A DNA stretch of 25,359 bases, taken from the IMG/VR virus record IMGVR_UViG_3300024255_000146, positions 1-25,359 of that record. One strand, written 5' to 3'. Positions 8,118-15,964 of this stretch are shown piece by piece. The notes below the pieces were generated by a model. That model was not told where the DNA came from and searched no databases. It worked only from the letters and a program-made list of their open reading frames with translations. Both the position numbers and the translations under genes were made by a program. The stretch is from a virus. The stretch's first letter is position 1. Each line of letters opens with the position of its first letter.

Positions 8118-10619
8118 TTATCCTAGTACAAGGGTATAGATATCAACCAGTTCTTTTAGAATAGGATCAGTTACTTCTTCGCCTTCGCCTGCTGCTCGTT
8201 GCCATGCACCTAGCTCATCTTCGCCGCCAGTTTCGTTATATACTTCTAAAAATCCTAATCCTGCGCCAGCTTCTGTATTGTATCTAGTTTCGCCAGTAAC
8301 AGCTGAACTATTTCGTTCTGCATTATTACCAAATGGAACAACAAGTCCTGTAGTTCCGTTAAATTTTACATATCCTAAACCTGTTGTAGCAAGTGTTAGT
8401 AAATTATTAGATGTATTAGAAAAATTATTATCTTTCAAATCTATGTCAAAGACATTAACAACATTTGTTGCTGTAGCTCTTCTAAGTTCTAAATCTGAAT
8501 TTGATAATGTTGTTGTTATAAGGTTGTTGTCAAACAACACATCGCCAGTAGATAATCCATGTAAGTTAGTACTGTTACTATCAATTGAACCTATTTGGGT
8601 GCCGCCTACTGTTAATACTATTGTGTTGTTAGTATCATGTGCGTCTACACCTTCTTGTCTATCGCTTGAATATATTCCACCAAAACTTAAATTACCGCTT
8701 GAGTAACCTTCAAATAAACTTGTATCAGTATTAAATCTAAAGTCAGCAGTTTCGTTGTTCTGTTGTAGTGTTGTACCTCTACTTACAATCAATGCTGCAT
8801 TGTTATCTGTATTAAATAGTTCAGTTTGCGGGCTTAGATTTAAGTCGCCGTCGAGGGTAGTAACTGTATTTCCAGTAATTCTTATATTACCAGTATCAAC
8901 TCTTTCACCATCAATAAAAGTAACTTCTAAACCATTGTTTACAGTTATGTTGCCGATTCCACTAAAGTCAATAGAGTTTGCATCAATACTTGTTTCGCCC
9001 GTATCAAAGTCTACAAAGAAATTTTCGCCTACGCTAAATTTACCTTTTTGATCTGTAAGAGTATATACAATGCTGCCAGAATTTAATTCAACTACCTCTT
9101 GACTAGGTATTGCAAGTGTGTTATCATTAGTTGTGTCTTTACCGGTACCAATATAAGCAAGATTATGACTAATTAAATACATCAGTGTATTTGCGCCGTC
9201 TGCTACTACACCAAAATTTCCGTATACATTTGCTGAGCCAATTGACCTAACTTCTGCACCGTAACGTATCGAAGCATCAGGCATTAGTTTGCCACTAGCA
9301 CCTTGTGTAGCATACAATCCTCTATTAGCAAAGTATGTAAAGCTGTTAAGCCACTCTACTCTTACACCGTTTGTCATTGTAATACAATCAACGCCGGGCG
9401 TAATAAATGTTACACTATGAAATAACATACTAGCTTCTAAACTTGCACTGTCTAATGTTGCACCGTCAATTAATGCGCCTTTGCCTGCATCGCCTTGTGC
9501 AAAACCTCTTGGGTCACTTGCACTTGTTACACTGCCTTTTGTAATAACTGTTACGTTTCTAATATACGGTGAACGTGTGTTTACTAAGCCGCCGGCAGTA
9601 AATTGAAATGCATATCCATTATAAAAATCTTTAATAGTTAAGTGTTCGATTGTAACATCATCTTCTAAATAAAATGCACTATTAGTTTGTGTTGCAACTG
9701 TGGGTTTAATAATAACATTTCTTATATCTTCACCAACAATATCTGTATGAGAAGGAACAGTTAGTGGAAATTCTTCTTCGTATTCACCTGGAAATACGTG
9801 TATAACTGTTGGGCCAGAAGTACTTCCATCTATTACACTTAGTGCGTGTTTAAGTGTACGAAACGCACCGTGTTGATGATCACCTACATTTGTATCACTA
9901 CCTAATGTACTAACATAAAATGTATTTCCTTGACGTCTTGCTAGGCTGGAGTCGCCGCTGCCAACAATTACTTCATCAAGAACAACTGCTCGCGAGTTTA
10001 ATAGATTACTGTAAATATCTAACCATTTTTTACTAAGCGAGCCTAAATCGCTTGTGTTAGTTTGATCTGGTATAATATCACTATTAACGTCAGATGCAAA
10101 CGTTACATTATCTTCGTCATCGTTGCCAAAAGTAAAATCGCCAGTAGTTTGTATATTGCCTGTTGCATGTAATGCTCCTGTAATATTCCAGTCACTTTGA
10201 ATATTTACTGTACCATTTCCATTTGGACGGAGCTCTATATTAGTATCTGTAGTTGTTGTGCTAATAGTATTAAAATCTAATTTTAAATTATCAGTTGCAA
10301 TCGAAGTAGCAGAAATGTTATTTGCAGCATTAAAGTTAATAAAGCCGTCGCCGCCGAGCGCAACAATTTGACTGGTGTCAATTGTAAAATTTGCAATATT
10401 ATTGTAGGTTGAAATTAAATTTGTTGACGCTAATGTTGTTGGTATAGTAAGTGCATCAGATGCAGCTTCTGTATTAATACCAATTTTAGAATTGTTAACA
10501 TCAAGGTGTAAGAGTGCAGTATTACCACTAGTGTTTTTAAAATTAAGATTAATACCTTGACGTAAAAGATTGTCTTTTAATACGCCGCCGCCAATGCGGC
10601 CATTTTGTGCTTCTGGCAT
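8118..10619 (-). CDS. Tail-fibre-like structural protein with beta-helix (833 aa)
   Basis: The ATG at 10619 follows AGAGGAGAAGTAGGGC. It is a paralogue of the 1108-aa gene next door. The N-terminus GRIGGGVLKDNLLRQGINL corresponds to GRISGPLLKANLLREGVNL. The beta-helix segment from ~234 (FYVSTLGSD) to ~440 is nearly identical in places (SVTFITPGVDCITMTNGVRV against SATFITPGVDAITATNGARI). The chain then passes directly into RYGAEVRSIGSANVYGNFG, where the paralogue carries its LamG insertion. Two weaker RYNT-type modules lie at ~611-645 and ~761-806. There is no signal peptide or membrane segment. It is probably a virion fibre or spike subunit for host attachment. Whether the two paralogues form one heteromeric fibre or two separate ones cannot be told. 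Confidence 0.85.
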   Translation of the reverse strand: MPEAQNGRIGGGVLKDNLLRQGINLNFKNTSGNTALLHLDVNNSKIGINTEAASDALTIPTTLASTNLISTYNNIANFTIDTSQIVALGGDGFINFNAANNISATSIATDNLKLDFNTISTTTTDTNIELRPNGNGTVNIQSDWNITGALHATGNIQTTGDFTFGNDDEDNVTFASDVNSDIIPDQTNTSDLGSLSKKWLDIYSNLLNSRAVVLDEVIVGSGDSSLARRQGNTFYVSTLGSDTNVGDHQHGAFRTLKHALSVIDGSTSGPTVIHVFPGEYEEEFPLTVPSHTDIVGEDIRNVIIKPTVATQTNSAFYLEDDVTIEHLTIKDFYNGYAFQFTAGGLVNTRSPYIRNVTVITKGSVTSASDPRGFAQGDAGKGALIDGATLDSASLEASMLFHSVTFITPGVDCITMTNGVRVEWLNSFTYFANRGLYATQGASGKLMPDASIRYGAEVRSIGSANVYGNFGVVADGANTLMYLISHNLAYIGTGKDTTNDNTLAIPSQEVVELNSGSIVYTLTDQKGKFSVGENFFVDFDTGETSIDANSIDFSGIGNITVNNGLEVTFIDGERVDTGNIRITGNTVTTLDGDLNLSPQTELFNTDNNAALIVSRGTTLQQNNETADFRFNTDTSLFEGYSSGNLSFGGIYSSDRQEGVDAHDTNNTIVLTVGGTQIGSIDSNSTNLHGLSTGDVLFDNNLITTTLSNSDLELRRATATNVVNVFDIDLKDNNFSNTSNNLLTLATTGLGYVKFNGTTGLVVPFGNNAERNSSAVTGETRYNTEAGAGLGFLEVYNETGGEDELGAWQRAAGEGEEVTDPILKELVDIYTLVLG

Positions 10620-10642
10620 GCCCTACTTCTCCTCTGACAATG

Positions 10643-10650
10643 TATTTATT
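10643..10650 (-). promoter_or_regulatory. Candidate late promoter AATAAATA
   Basis: Minus-strand AATAAATAC overlaps the stop codon of the 192-aa gene and lies 24 bases before the ATG of the 833-aa gene. The spacing would give a short leader of ~18 bases containing GAGGAG. Confidence 0.4.
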
Positions 10651-11224
10651 TGTCTAGGTTATGAATTACAGTAACTGGTTTGCCAGTAGGCACAGGACTT
10701 GTAAATTTAATCCACCAACCTGTACCTGTTTCAGTATAAGGATGATTAGGACCTTCTTCTGCGCCACCGCTTGTAACTTCTGCTGTTTGATGTATTGTAT
10801 AGTTTGTAGTGGGTATTTGTACTACATTTTCAATTAATACAATAATATTATTAGCAGTTGCAGGAACAGGATAATCTGGATCATTACTTTGTAATTCGCC
10901 AAACACAGTTTCGTCTGCTGCTATGTTACCAACGCCTAGATTTTGCCAAACAATTCCAGGATCTTGATTAGGTTCTTTAAAGCGCACTTCTCTCCATGCA
11001 CCGTTTTGGTATACTTCTAATTGATTGTCGGTACTGTTATATCTTAGTTGTCCTGCACTTGAACTAGTATCAATTCCTGCTTCGCCAGGACGTTGTGCCA
11101 AAGTTCCAACTGGAACTTTCATAGCACGAGTACTATCGACAACTACTTGGTCGTCAATATCATACTTTACTCCTTTAGAGTAAATACCTCTTAGATTTGT
11201 ACTTTGTGCTTTGATTAATCTCAT
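10646..11224 (-). CDS. Virion structural protein with RYN(T/S)-type fibre module (192 aa)
   Basis: The ATG at 11224 lies one base after the stop of the 110-aa gene, with GAAG upstream, so the two are translationally close. Residues ~35-79 hold the module VPVGTLAQRPGEAG...LRYNSTDNQLEVYQNGAW, the same as in the two big fibre proteins. The rest (IIVLIENVVQIPTTNYTI, WWIKFTSPVPTGKPVTVIHN) reads as beta strands. That segment resembles the small domain, seen in many phage fibre proteins, with the pattern V-x-VxI-N-G-V-x-Q-x-P-x-x-D-Y. This is family resemblance only. It is likely a tail-fibre-associated virion component. Confidence 0.75.
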   Translation of the reverse strand: MRLIKAQSTNLRGIYSKGVKYDIDDQVVVDSTRAMKVPVGTLAQRPGEAGIDTSSSAGQLRYNSTDNQLEVYQNGAWREVRFKEPNQDPGIVWQNLGVGNIAADETVFGELQSNDPDYPVPATANNIIVLIENVVQIPTTNYTIHQTAEVTSGGAEEGPNHPYTETGTGWWIKFTSPVPTGKPVTVIHNLDK

Positions 11225-11225
11225 G

Positions 11226-11558
11226 TTATACTTCCAAATAACTCACTGTCGCTGCAAGGTCAGTTAGTGCTGCTCCAATGTCAGGTTCAGCAACAAATGA
11301 AATTTTATCGCCAACTTCTAATACAATTTTTTCACTATCAAATGTAAAAGTTTCGCCTGCAGGTAATTCTAAGTTATTAATAACTCTTGTTACAGTATTA
11401 CTCAAACTTGAACTTTGTGGAATTAAATGCATATCAAATGATGCCGCTGCTGTACCATTATTACAAACTAAAATATTTGTAATTGCATACGACTTACTAG
11501 CTGGAACTGTTATCATATCTAGTTGTGTAGTCGTTAATTGTTGGTTTACTATTGCCAT
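11226..11558 (-). CDS. Small beta-rich virion protein (110 aa)
   Basis: The ATG at 11558 follows AAGGATTAAAA. The sequence alternates hydrophobic strands (YAITNILVCNNG, ASFDMHLIP, GDKISFVAEPD) with polar turns and ends in VSYLEV. It resembles the 109-aa protein at 4319-4648 in length, AGE turn and C-terminus. It is spaced tightly between the 325-aa fibre-like gene and the 192-aa gene. It is probably a small structural part of the tail-fibre apparatus; the exact role is unknown. Confidence 0.75.
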   Translation of the reverse strand: MAIVNQQLTTTQLDMITVPASKSYAITNILVCNNGTAAASFDMHLIPQSSSLSNTVTRVINNLELPAGETFTFDSEKIVLEVGDKISFVAEPDIGAALTDLAATVSYLEV

Positions 11559-11567
11559 TTTTAATCC

Positions 11568-12545
11568 TTAAAATAACATTCCGTATAGGAGTGCTCTGTT
11601 ATTACTTACTAACTCGTCTCTGTTTCCTTCGTCATTTACGAAATAAATTCCAGAGTTTCCAGTGTACTGATCTGCTATATATATTTTAGTACCATCTAAT
11701 GCTTGTGCAGGTTCTAAACTAGGGTCGCCTACACTAGGAACTTTATTTAAATGTAATGTATCATCTATTCTAATATTACCAGTACCTGCAGATCTTAGTA
11801 CTAAGTCTTCATTACTTGAAATTGTTTCAATTGTTGATCCAGCAATTCTTACTTCGTCAAATTCCCAACGGTCAGCATACAACTGACTTACAACGTTGCC
11901 ATCAATTGTAAATTTAATTACACTATCAACACCAGTATTTTCTTCATCATCAATTTCAATACTACTAGGTGTTGAATCGCCATCACCAATTTGACGTAAG
12001 AAAACATTTGCAAAGTTAAATGCAACATAGTCAACTACTGCCTGTGCGTTCGGTATTACATCTGCCTTTGTAGCATTATATCCTGTTAAGGTGCCACCAC
12101 CATCGTATGTAAATACCTTTCTTTCGTAATCAACAGTAGGACTTACATTTACAGTGCTTGTTCCAGCATTTAATATTAAATTTTGACTTCTTGAATCGAT
12201 TTGATTTGTTGCTAATGATATTAAGTTACTACTTTCATCGATTGCTATAAATCCGCTTACATCTTCATCATATTTAAAAAATGAATCAGGCAATGAACCA
12301 CGATTGATTCTAATACCTGCTTCATTCAATGTAATGCCAGCGCCAGTTTCTCCACTGTTTAGTAATATAATATTATCTTCAATATTTAATTCAGCGGTAT
12401 TTACTGTTGTTGTTTCGCCTCTAACTAATAAATTGCCAGATATTTCAACTGTACCCGTTTCAAAACCAGTATCCAAATAGATTTTTCCGCCAGTCTTAAC
12501 GTTTATTTTATAATTACCATTGGGTACATTTAGATATTTTGACAT
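11568..12545 (-). CDS. Tail-fibre-like virion protein (325 aa)
   Basis: The ATG at 12545 follows ATAGGATTAAAGA. The N-terminus (NYKINVKTGGKIYLDTGFE, VEISGNLLVRGETTTVNTAE, DNIILLNSGETGAGITLNEA) is a pattern I associate with fibre proteins of marine T4-like phages. It has repeated short beta strands followed by DNII-x-LN-x-GE-x-GAG. A second strand-rich part contains DDEENTGVDSVIKFTIDGN and the IETISSNEDLVLRSAGTGNI type of repeat, which also appears in the 1108-aa protein (TDLTLSANGTGSVVI). It is the first gene of the fibre cluster after the terminator at 12567-12592. It is probably a structural fibre subunit. Confidence 0.78.
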   Translation of the reverse strand: MSKYLNVPNGNYKINVKTGGKIYLDTGFETGTVEISGNLLVRGETTTVNTAELNIEDNIILLNSGETGAGITLNEAGIRINRGSLPDSFFKYDEDVSGFIAIDESSNLISLATNQIDSRSQNLILNAGTSTVNVSPTVDYERKVFTYDGGGTLTGYNATKADVIPNAQAVVDYVAFNFANVFLRQIGDGDSTPSSIEIDDEENTGVDSVIKFTIDGNVVSQLYADRWEFDEVRIAGSTIETISSNEDLVLRSAGTGNIRIDDTLHLNKVPSVGDPSLEPAQALDGTKIYIADQYTGNSGIYFVNDEGNRDELVSNNRALLYGMLF

Positions 12546-12566
12546 TCTTTAATCCTATTTAAAAGT

Positions 12567-12592
12567 TTATGGGGGAACTTAATCCCCCATAA
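12567..12592 (-). terminator. Rho-independent-type terminator after the 134-aa gene
   Basis: The minus strand reads TTATGGGGG, an 8-base loop, then CCCCCATAA: a perfect 9-bp stem followed by ACTTTT. It starts 7 bases after the stop of the 134-aa gene. The U-tract is short, so termination may be partial and leave read-through into the fibre genes. Confidence 0.65.
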
Positions 12593-12598
12593 CTAATC

Positions 12599-13003
12599 TT
12601 AGTCAGCTTCGAAATCGTCTGCGCCAGTGAAGTCATCAGCTGTACCAGCTTCTTCCATTTCAACTTTAGCATCGTCTGCTGCGTTATCAAAAGTCCAAGC
12701 AATACTTGCGCCTGTGTCAAGTGTTACTTTACGTCCTGCAATTTTAGTAACTTGACGAGCTGTGCCGCCGTCGTCTTTTACAGTAATAGTCATATCAGCC
12801 ACAGCTAATGTACCCTGTGCTTTATCAGCTAGGGTGCAATCTTCTGTGTTTGTGCCGTCTGTGCAACGGAACTTTTTAGATCCTAATTGCTTAACGATCC
12901 AGCCGTTTGCTTCTGCTTGTCCTGTAGCACGAAAACGTACTTTAATTTCGTTGCCGTTTGCTGTTGGCTCTCCGAAATTTCTTTTATTTAGTGGTCTTCC
13001 CAT
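12599..13003 (-). CDS. Small virion protein, MGRPLNKRNFG type (134 aa)
   Basis: The ATG at 13003 follows TATAGGAGAAAAAA, a strong ribosome site. The basic N-terminus MGRPLNKRNFG is one I associate with a conserved small protein in marine T4-like phages. The middle is beta-rich (IKVRFRATGQAEANGWIVKQ, TRQVTKIAGRKVTLDTG) and the C-terminus is very acidic (EMEEAGTADDFTGADDFEAD). A structured leader and flanking terminators make it an almost independent, probably highly expressed transcription unit next to the capsid gene. A capsid-decoration or other abundant virion role is plausible but unproven. Confidence 0.75.
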   Translation of the reverse strand: MGRPLNKRNFGEPTANGNEIKVRFRATGQAEANGWIVKQLGSKKFRCTDGTNTEDCTLADKAQGTLAVADMTITVKDDGGTARQVTKIAGRKVTLDTGASIAWTFDNAADDAKVEMEEAGTADDFTGADDFEAD

Positions 13004-13099
13004 TTTTTTTCTCCTATAAAAAGTAGTCCTATGCCCGTTCTATGAGCTACGCTGTGGGTACAGCATAAGTCCGCCTTGCGGCACACTATTTGACATTAG
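13004..13099 (-). promoter_or_regulatory. Structured 5' leader of the 134-aa gene
   Basis: On the minus strand, after GATAAATACTA, there is a small hairpin readable as GCC-GCAA-GGC (13073-13082). An 8-bp stem TATGCTGT/ACAGCGTA with loop ACCC (13048-13067, one G-U pair) follows. The TATAGGAG ribosome site comes last. It may stabilise the mRNA or tune translation. Confidence 0.4.
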
Positions 13100-13595
13100 T
13101 ATTTATCAATTCTTTAGAGTAACGTCTAATACCTAAAACCTTACTAGGAGAATAGAAGTCATATCTCACTTCGTTGCGTTGATTGCCGCCTAGTATGATC
13201 CAATATTCTCTACCGTTGTGTGTTTGGGTGTCAACATAGAATCCTACATGTCCTTCCCATCCTTGGTTGCCTCTTGGAAACACCACAACATCTCCACGCT
13301 GTATGTCTTCACGAGTTACAGGTTCTCCCCAATACAAAAAACTTCTAGCCATTAGTGGAGGATATTTAGTTTGATTGTTTAGGTTAGGAATGTTATCTAT
13401 TTCTAATACACTGTTGACAAATGCTGCACACCATTCTATACGCACAGGATCTATGTCCAACAGTTCTTTTAGTTCTGCTCTGTGGGACCTTTCTTCTAAT
13501 CCAATATAAGGCTGTGCTGTTACTACACTGTCAATTGAAATTGCTGGGGAAGAACAAGCTGCTAAAAAAGATAATAAAAAAATTAAACGTTTCAC
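13086..13595 (-). CDS. Lipoprotein NlpC/P60/CHAP-like (TIGR02594-type) cell-wall hydrolase
   Basis: The longest frame begins at a TTG at 13625 inside the capsid terminator, so I place the start at the GTG at 13595, giving 169 aa. No good ribosome site is seen. The N-terminus MKRLIFLLSFLAAC is a lipoprotein signal with lipobox L-A-A-C and lipidated Cys14. The catalytic features of papain-like peptidoglycan hydrolases follow: WCAAFVN (Cys56), GHVGFY (His116) and ILGGNQ (Asn138). The family cleaves peptide bonds in murein. In a phage this suggests lysis, or wall opening during entry, from a membrane-anchored form. Placement between the capsid gene and a virion-protein gene implies late expression. 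A lipid-anchored lysin is unusual, and the exact role is inferred. Confidence 0.75.
   Translation of the reverse strand: MKRLIFLLSFLAACSSPAISIDSVVTAQPYIGLEERSHRAELKELLDIDPVRIEWCAAFVNSVLEIDNIPNLNNQTKYPPLMARSFLYWGEPVTREDIQRGDVVVFPRGNQGWEGHVGFYVDTQTHNGREYWIILGGNQRNEVRYDFYSPSKVLGIRRYSKELINTNVK
13100..13107 (-). promoter_or_regulatory. Candidate late promoter GATAAATA inside the hydrolase 3' end
   Basis: Minus-strand GATAAATACTA lies in the last codons of the hydrolase gene, ~97 bases before the ATG of the 134-aa gene. It matches the element before the 1108-aa gene over 11 bases. Confidence 0.4.
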
Positions 13596-13606
13596 AGAAT
13601 ATTTAG

Positions 13607-13636
13607 TCAAAAAAATAGGCCCCAAAGGGCCTATTT
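13607..13636 (-). terminator. Strong terminator after the major capsid gene
   Basis: The minus strand has AAATAGGCCC, loop TTTG, then GGGCCTATTT: a perfect 10-bp stem (13613-13636) continuing into a run of seven T. It lies 22 bases after the capsid stop codon and would insulate the highly expressed capsid message. Confidence 0.85.
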
Positions 13637-13657
13637 CAGTTTACTATAAAGTAAAAC

Positions 13658-14836
13658 TTAGCTGAAGGTTACTGATGTGTCAGTAATAGCAACGTTACCT
13701 AAGTAATCAGCTGCGTTACCAAGCGATGATGCTGTGTTGTTTAACTCAACATATCCGTAACGTGTCATAAATGACACTGTTGGTTCGAATGATGTTGGGT
13801 CAAGCACAACGCCTGAGCTCATTAGCGGGATGTATGGGCAATAGAATGCCGCTGCATCTGATTCGCTTGAACCTTTGTAGCCGATTAGTACTGCTGCATC
13901 GTCTGCTGCATATGTGTTTACATATACTTTCATTGCATTGTTCAATGTACCAACCATTTTAGTGTTAGTTGGTGCTTCGAATGTACCTTCTGTTGTTCTT
14001 GCGAACGCTGAAGTTGTAGCAGACTGTAGGATAGTTAGTGCGAATGGTGATACCACTGCCCAGTTACCTGCGCCTCTACGTGTACGCTGTGCAATCAAGT
14101 TACTTACGCGGTTGATTTGTACTGCTAGTGCAGCATGCTCATCACCTACGAAAGTAGCTGTACCTGATACTGCGCCTTGGTTGTATGTTTGTGCCGCTGC
14201 GCCAGATAGTGTTGTAAGCGATCCAATTACTTCTTGGTCGATTTCAGCAGTAATCTCTTGAGCAAGTGCTGCCATGATTTCTGCTTCAACGTCAATACCG
14301 TGCATTGACTGCGCATCTTGAGCAGCTTCAAAAGTCCAACGAGCACTCAACTTACGAGTTTTCGCTTCAACTGTCTGCTTTAAGATTTGGATTGACATTT
14401 TACGTCCAGCTGCACCTTCTAGTGTTGCTGTACTGTCTGCTTTGCCTGTGTTTGCACCTGAATACTGTTCAGCAATTTTGAATGGGCTTAGAGCTTCTTC
14501 ACCTGCTGTAGTACCAACAATCGCACCGTTAGCTGCGACTGTGTCACTGTAACGTACACGTAATGTGTGGATCTGACCAACTGGTCCAGTCATTGGCTGT
14601 ACGCCGACTAGTTCGTTAGCAATAACTGTTGGCATAACACGTCTGATAACTGGTAGGATAACACGGTTAAGTGTTGCTACGTTACCTGCACTTGTTGCGC
14701 CTGCTGTTGCACTCTCTGACAAATACTTGCGAGTGTTTTCTAGTGTAGCAGCCATCACAGACTTCTTGTTGCCTTGCAGGCCTTCAAGAAGAGCAGTTTT
14801 GGTGTCTACCCAGCGTGATTCTAGTAGTTCTGACAT
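13658..14836 (-). CDS. 23: Major capsid protein, T4 gp23-like
   Basis: The frame opens ATGATG; the second ATG (14836) has the better spacing to GGAG, giving MSELLESRW and 392 aa. The order of gp21-, gp22- and gp23-like genes, and sequence such as NVATLNRVILPVIRRVMPTV and GPVGQIHTLRVRYSD, identify the gp23 family, which forms the hexameric shell. It is shorter than T4 gp23 (521 aa). A likely prohead-protease site, LSE|SATAG, lies after Glu41. It fits the gp21 rule (L/I)-x-E before a small residue and would release the N-terminal scaffold-binding peptide. No gp24-like vertex gene follows in this window. A strong terminator directly downstream fits high expression. Confidence 0.95.
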   Translation of the reverse strand: MSELLESRWVDTKTALLEGLQGNKKSVMAATLENTRKYLSESATAGATSAGNVATLNRVILPVIRRVMPTVIANELVGVQPMTGPVGQIHTLRVRYSDTVAANGAIVGTTAGEEALSPFKIAEQYSGANTGKADSTATLEGAAGRKMSIQILKQTVEAKTRKLSARWTFEAAQDAQSMHGIDVEAEIMAALAQEITAEIDQEVIGSLTTLSGAAAQTYNQGAVSGTATFVGDEHAALAVQINRVSNLIAQRTRRGAGNWAVVSPFALTILQSATTSAFARTTEGTFEAPTNTKMVGTLNNAMKVYVNTYAADDAAVLIGYKGSSESDAAAFYCPYIPLMSSGVVLDPTSFEPTVSFMTRYGYVELNNTASSLGNAADYLGNVAITDTSVTFS

Positions 14837-14846
14837 CATAATCTCC

Positions 14847-15950
14847 TTAATTTAATCCAGCAAGACGGCGTATGTCTAAGACATTGTTGTTTGAGTCGTC
14901 TGCTTTAGTTGTCATTGTTTTTGTTTCGGGTCTGTTGCCTGTTACTTCTGTGCCTTCTGTAATTACTGCCTTACGCTTTGCTGGAGTATTTCCGTCAATA
15001 ACTGATGGTAAGTACTTATCGAAAGACTTTTGTAGTCTATCTGTCTGTACTGATTCCAGTAAGTCTGTCATAATCTCACGCTGATCTTTGCCTAGTGGCG
15101 AAATCAATGAGTTCATAATCTTAGTTCTCTTTGCTGATTCAACTAAACGAGATTTCTCTTTGTTTGCTGATTCTGCAAGAGTTTTTGCTTTTGTAGCAAA
15201 TGCTTTGGCTTCTGCTAGTTGCTTGTCTTTAGCAGCTAGTACACCCATTAGTTTACTTACTTCTGAATTTTCATTCAAGTGTGAAGAAGTATACTCGTTT
15301 GCAAATGCTTCAAATATCTTACGACCAAAGTCGTTGCTTCGTGCTATATCAATATCTTCTTTCAATGAAGCAATTTCACCTTTAAGTGATTTACCGACCA
15401 TTTCAGATACTGCTGTAGCACTTCTTTCGATAAAGTTAGCTTTAACTTTAGCGAAGTGTGTTTTAGCTTCACGTACTAAACGTACTTTTGTTTCAGCTAA
15501 GTCTTTTTTGTCTTCTGCAAATTCTGCAATTTCACCTGCTAGAGATTCAACAACAAACTCTTCAAGCTTGGCATATGATTCAGCCATTGCTTTCTTGTCT
15601 GCTCTTAATTCTTTAATTTCGTTTGCTAAGTTTTCAGCAACGAAACCCTTCAGTAGATCTGCATTTTCACGTTGGGCAACAGCATATTTTGCTTTTGCTT
15701 CTGCTAGTTGTTTGCGGTCCTCTGCAAACTCTGCGATCTCTTCAGCAAGACGCTCAGATAGTAGTGAGTCAATAGCTTCAACCATAGTTGACTTATCGTG
15801 CTCATACTTTTGTGCAAATTCTTCGCGTAACTCAGCAGTTACCTGCATTTTGTTTTCTTGAATCTTTGCTTCCCAAGCTTCTTCAATTTGTTCTCTAACC
15901 TCAGATGAAACAACATCGTTTTCAAATAGAGTTTTTATTGCATCTATCAT
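14847..15950 (-). CDS. 22: Prohead core scaffold protein, T4 gp22-like
   Basis: The longest frame starts at 15968, overlapping the gp21 stop as ATGA. The ATG at 15950 is preceded by CAGGAGAAAGTA, so MIDAIKTLFEND (367 aa) is the preferred start. The protein is highly charged, almost all helical and Gly/Pro-poor, as expected of the internal scaffold. A ~22-residue unit (xLAxEIxEFAED-K-x-LAE) recurs at about residues 71, 111, 140 and 191 of the long frame. Several L/I-x-E sites could be cut by gp21 when the core is degraded. The C-terminus holds a more compact part (LISPLGKDQREIMTDLLESV, RLQKSFDKYLPSV). It lies between protease and capsid genes exactly as in T4. Confidence 0.93.
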   Translation of the reverse strand: MIDAIKTLFENDVVSSEVREQIEEAWEAKIQENKMQVTAELREEFAQKYEHDKSTMVEAIDSLLSERLAEEIAEFAEDRKQLAEAKAKYAVAQRENADLLKGFVAENLANEIKELRADKKAMAESYAKLEEFVVESLAGEIAEFAEDKKDLAETKVRLVREAKTHFAKVKANFIERSATAVSEMVGKSLKGEIASLKEDIDIARSNDFGRKIFEAFANEYTSSHLNENSEVSKLMGVLAAKDKQLAEAKAFATKAKTLAESANKEKSRLVESAKRTKIMNSLISPLGKDQREIMTDLLESVQTDRLQKSFDKYLPSVIDGNTPAKRKAVITEGTEVTGNRPETKTMTTKADDSNNNVLDIRRLAGLN

Positions 15951-15964
15951 TACTTTCTCCTGTT

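Noticed and set aside
15088-15861. 257-aa plus-strand frame
   Set aside because: It is opposite the scaffold gene and open only because of Ala/Glu/Lys codon bias; there is no plausible ribosome site or promoter.
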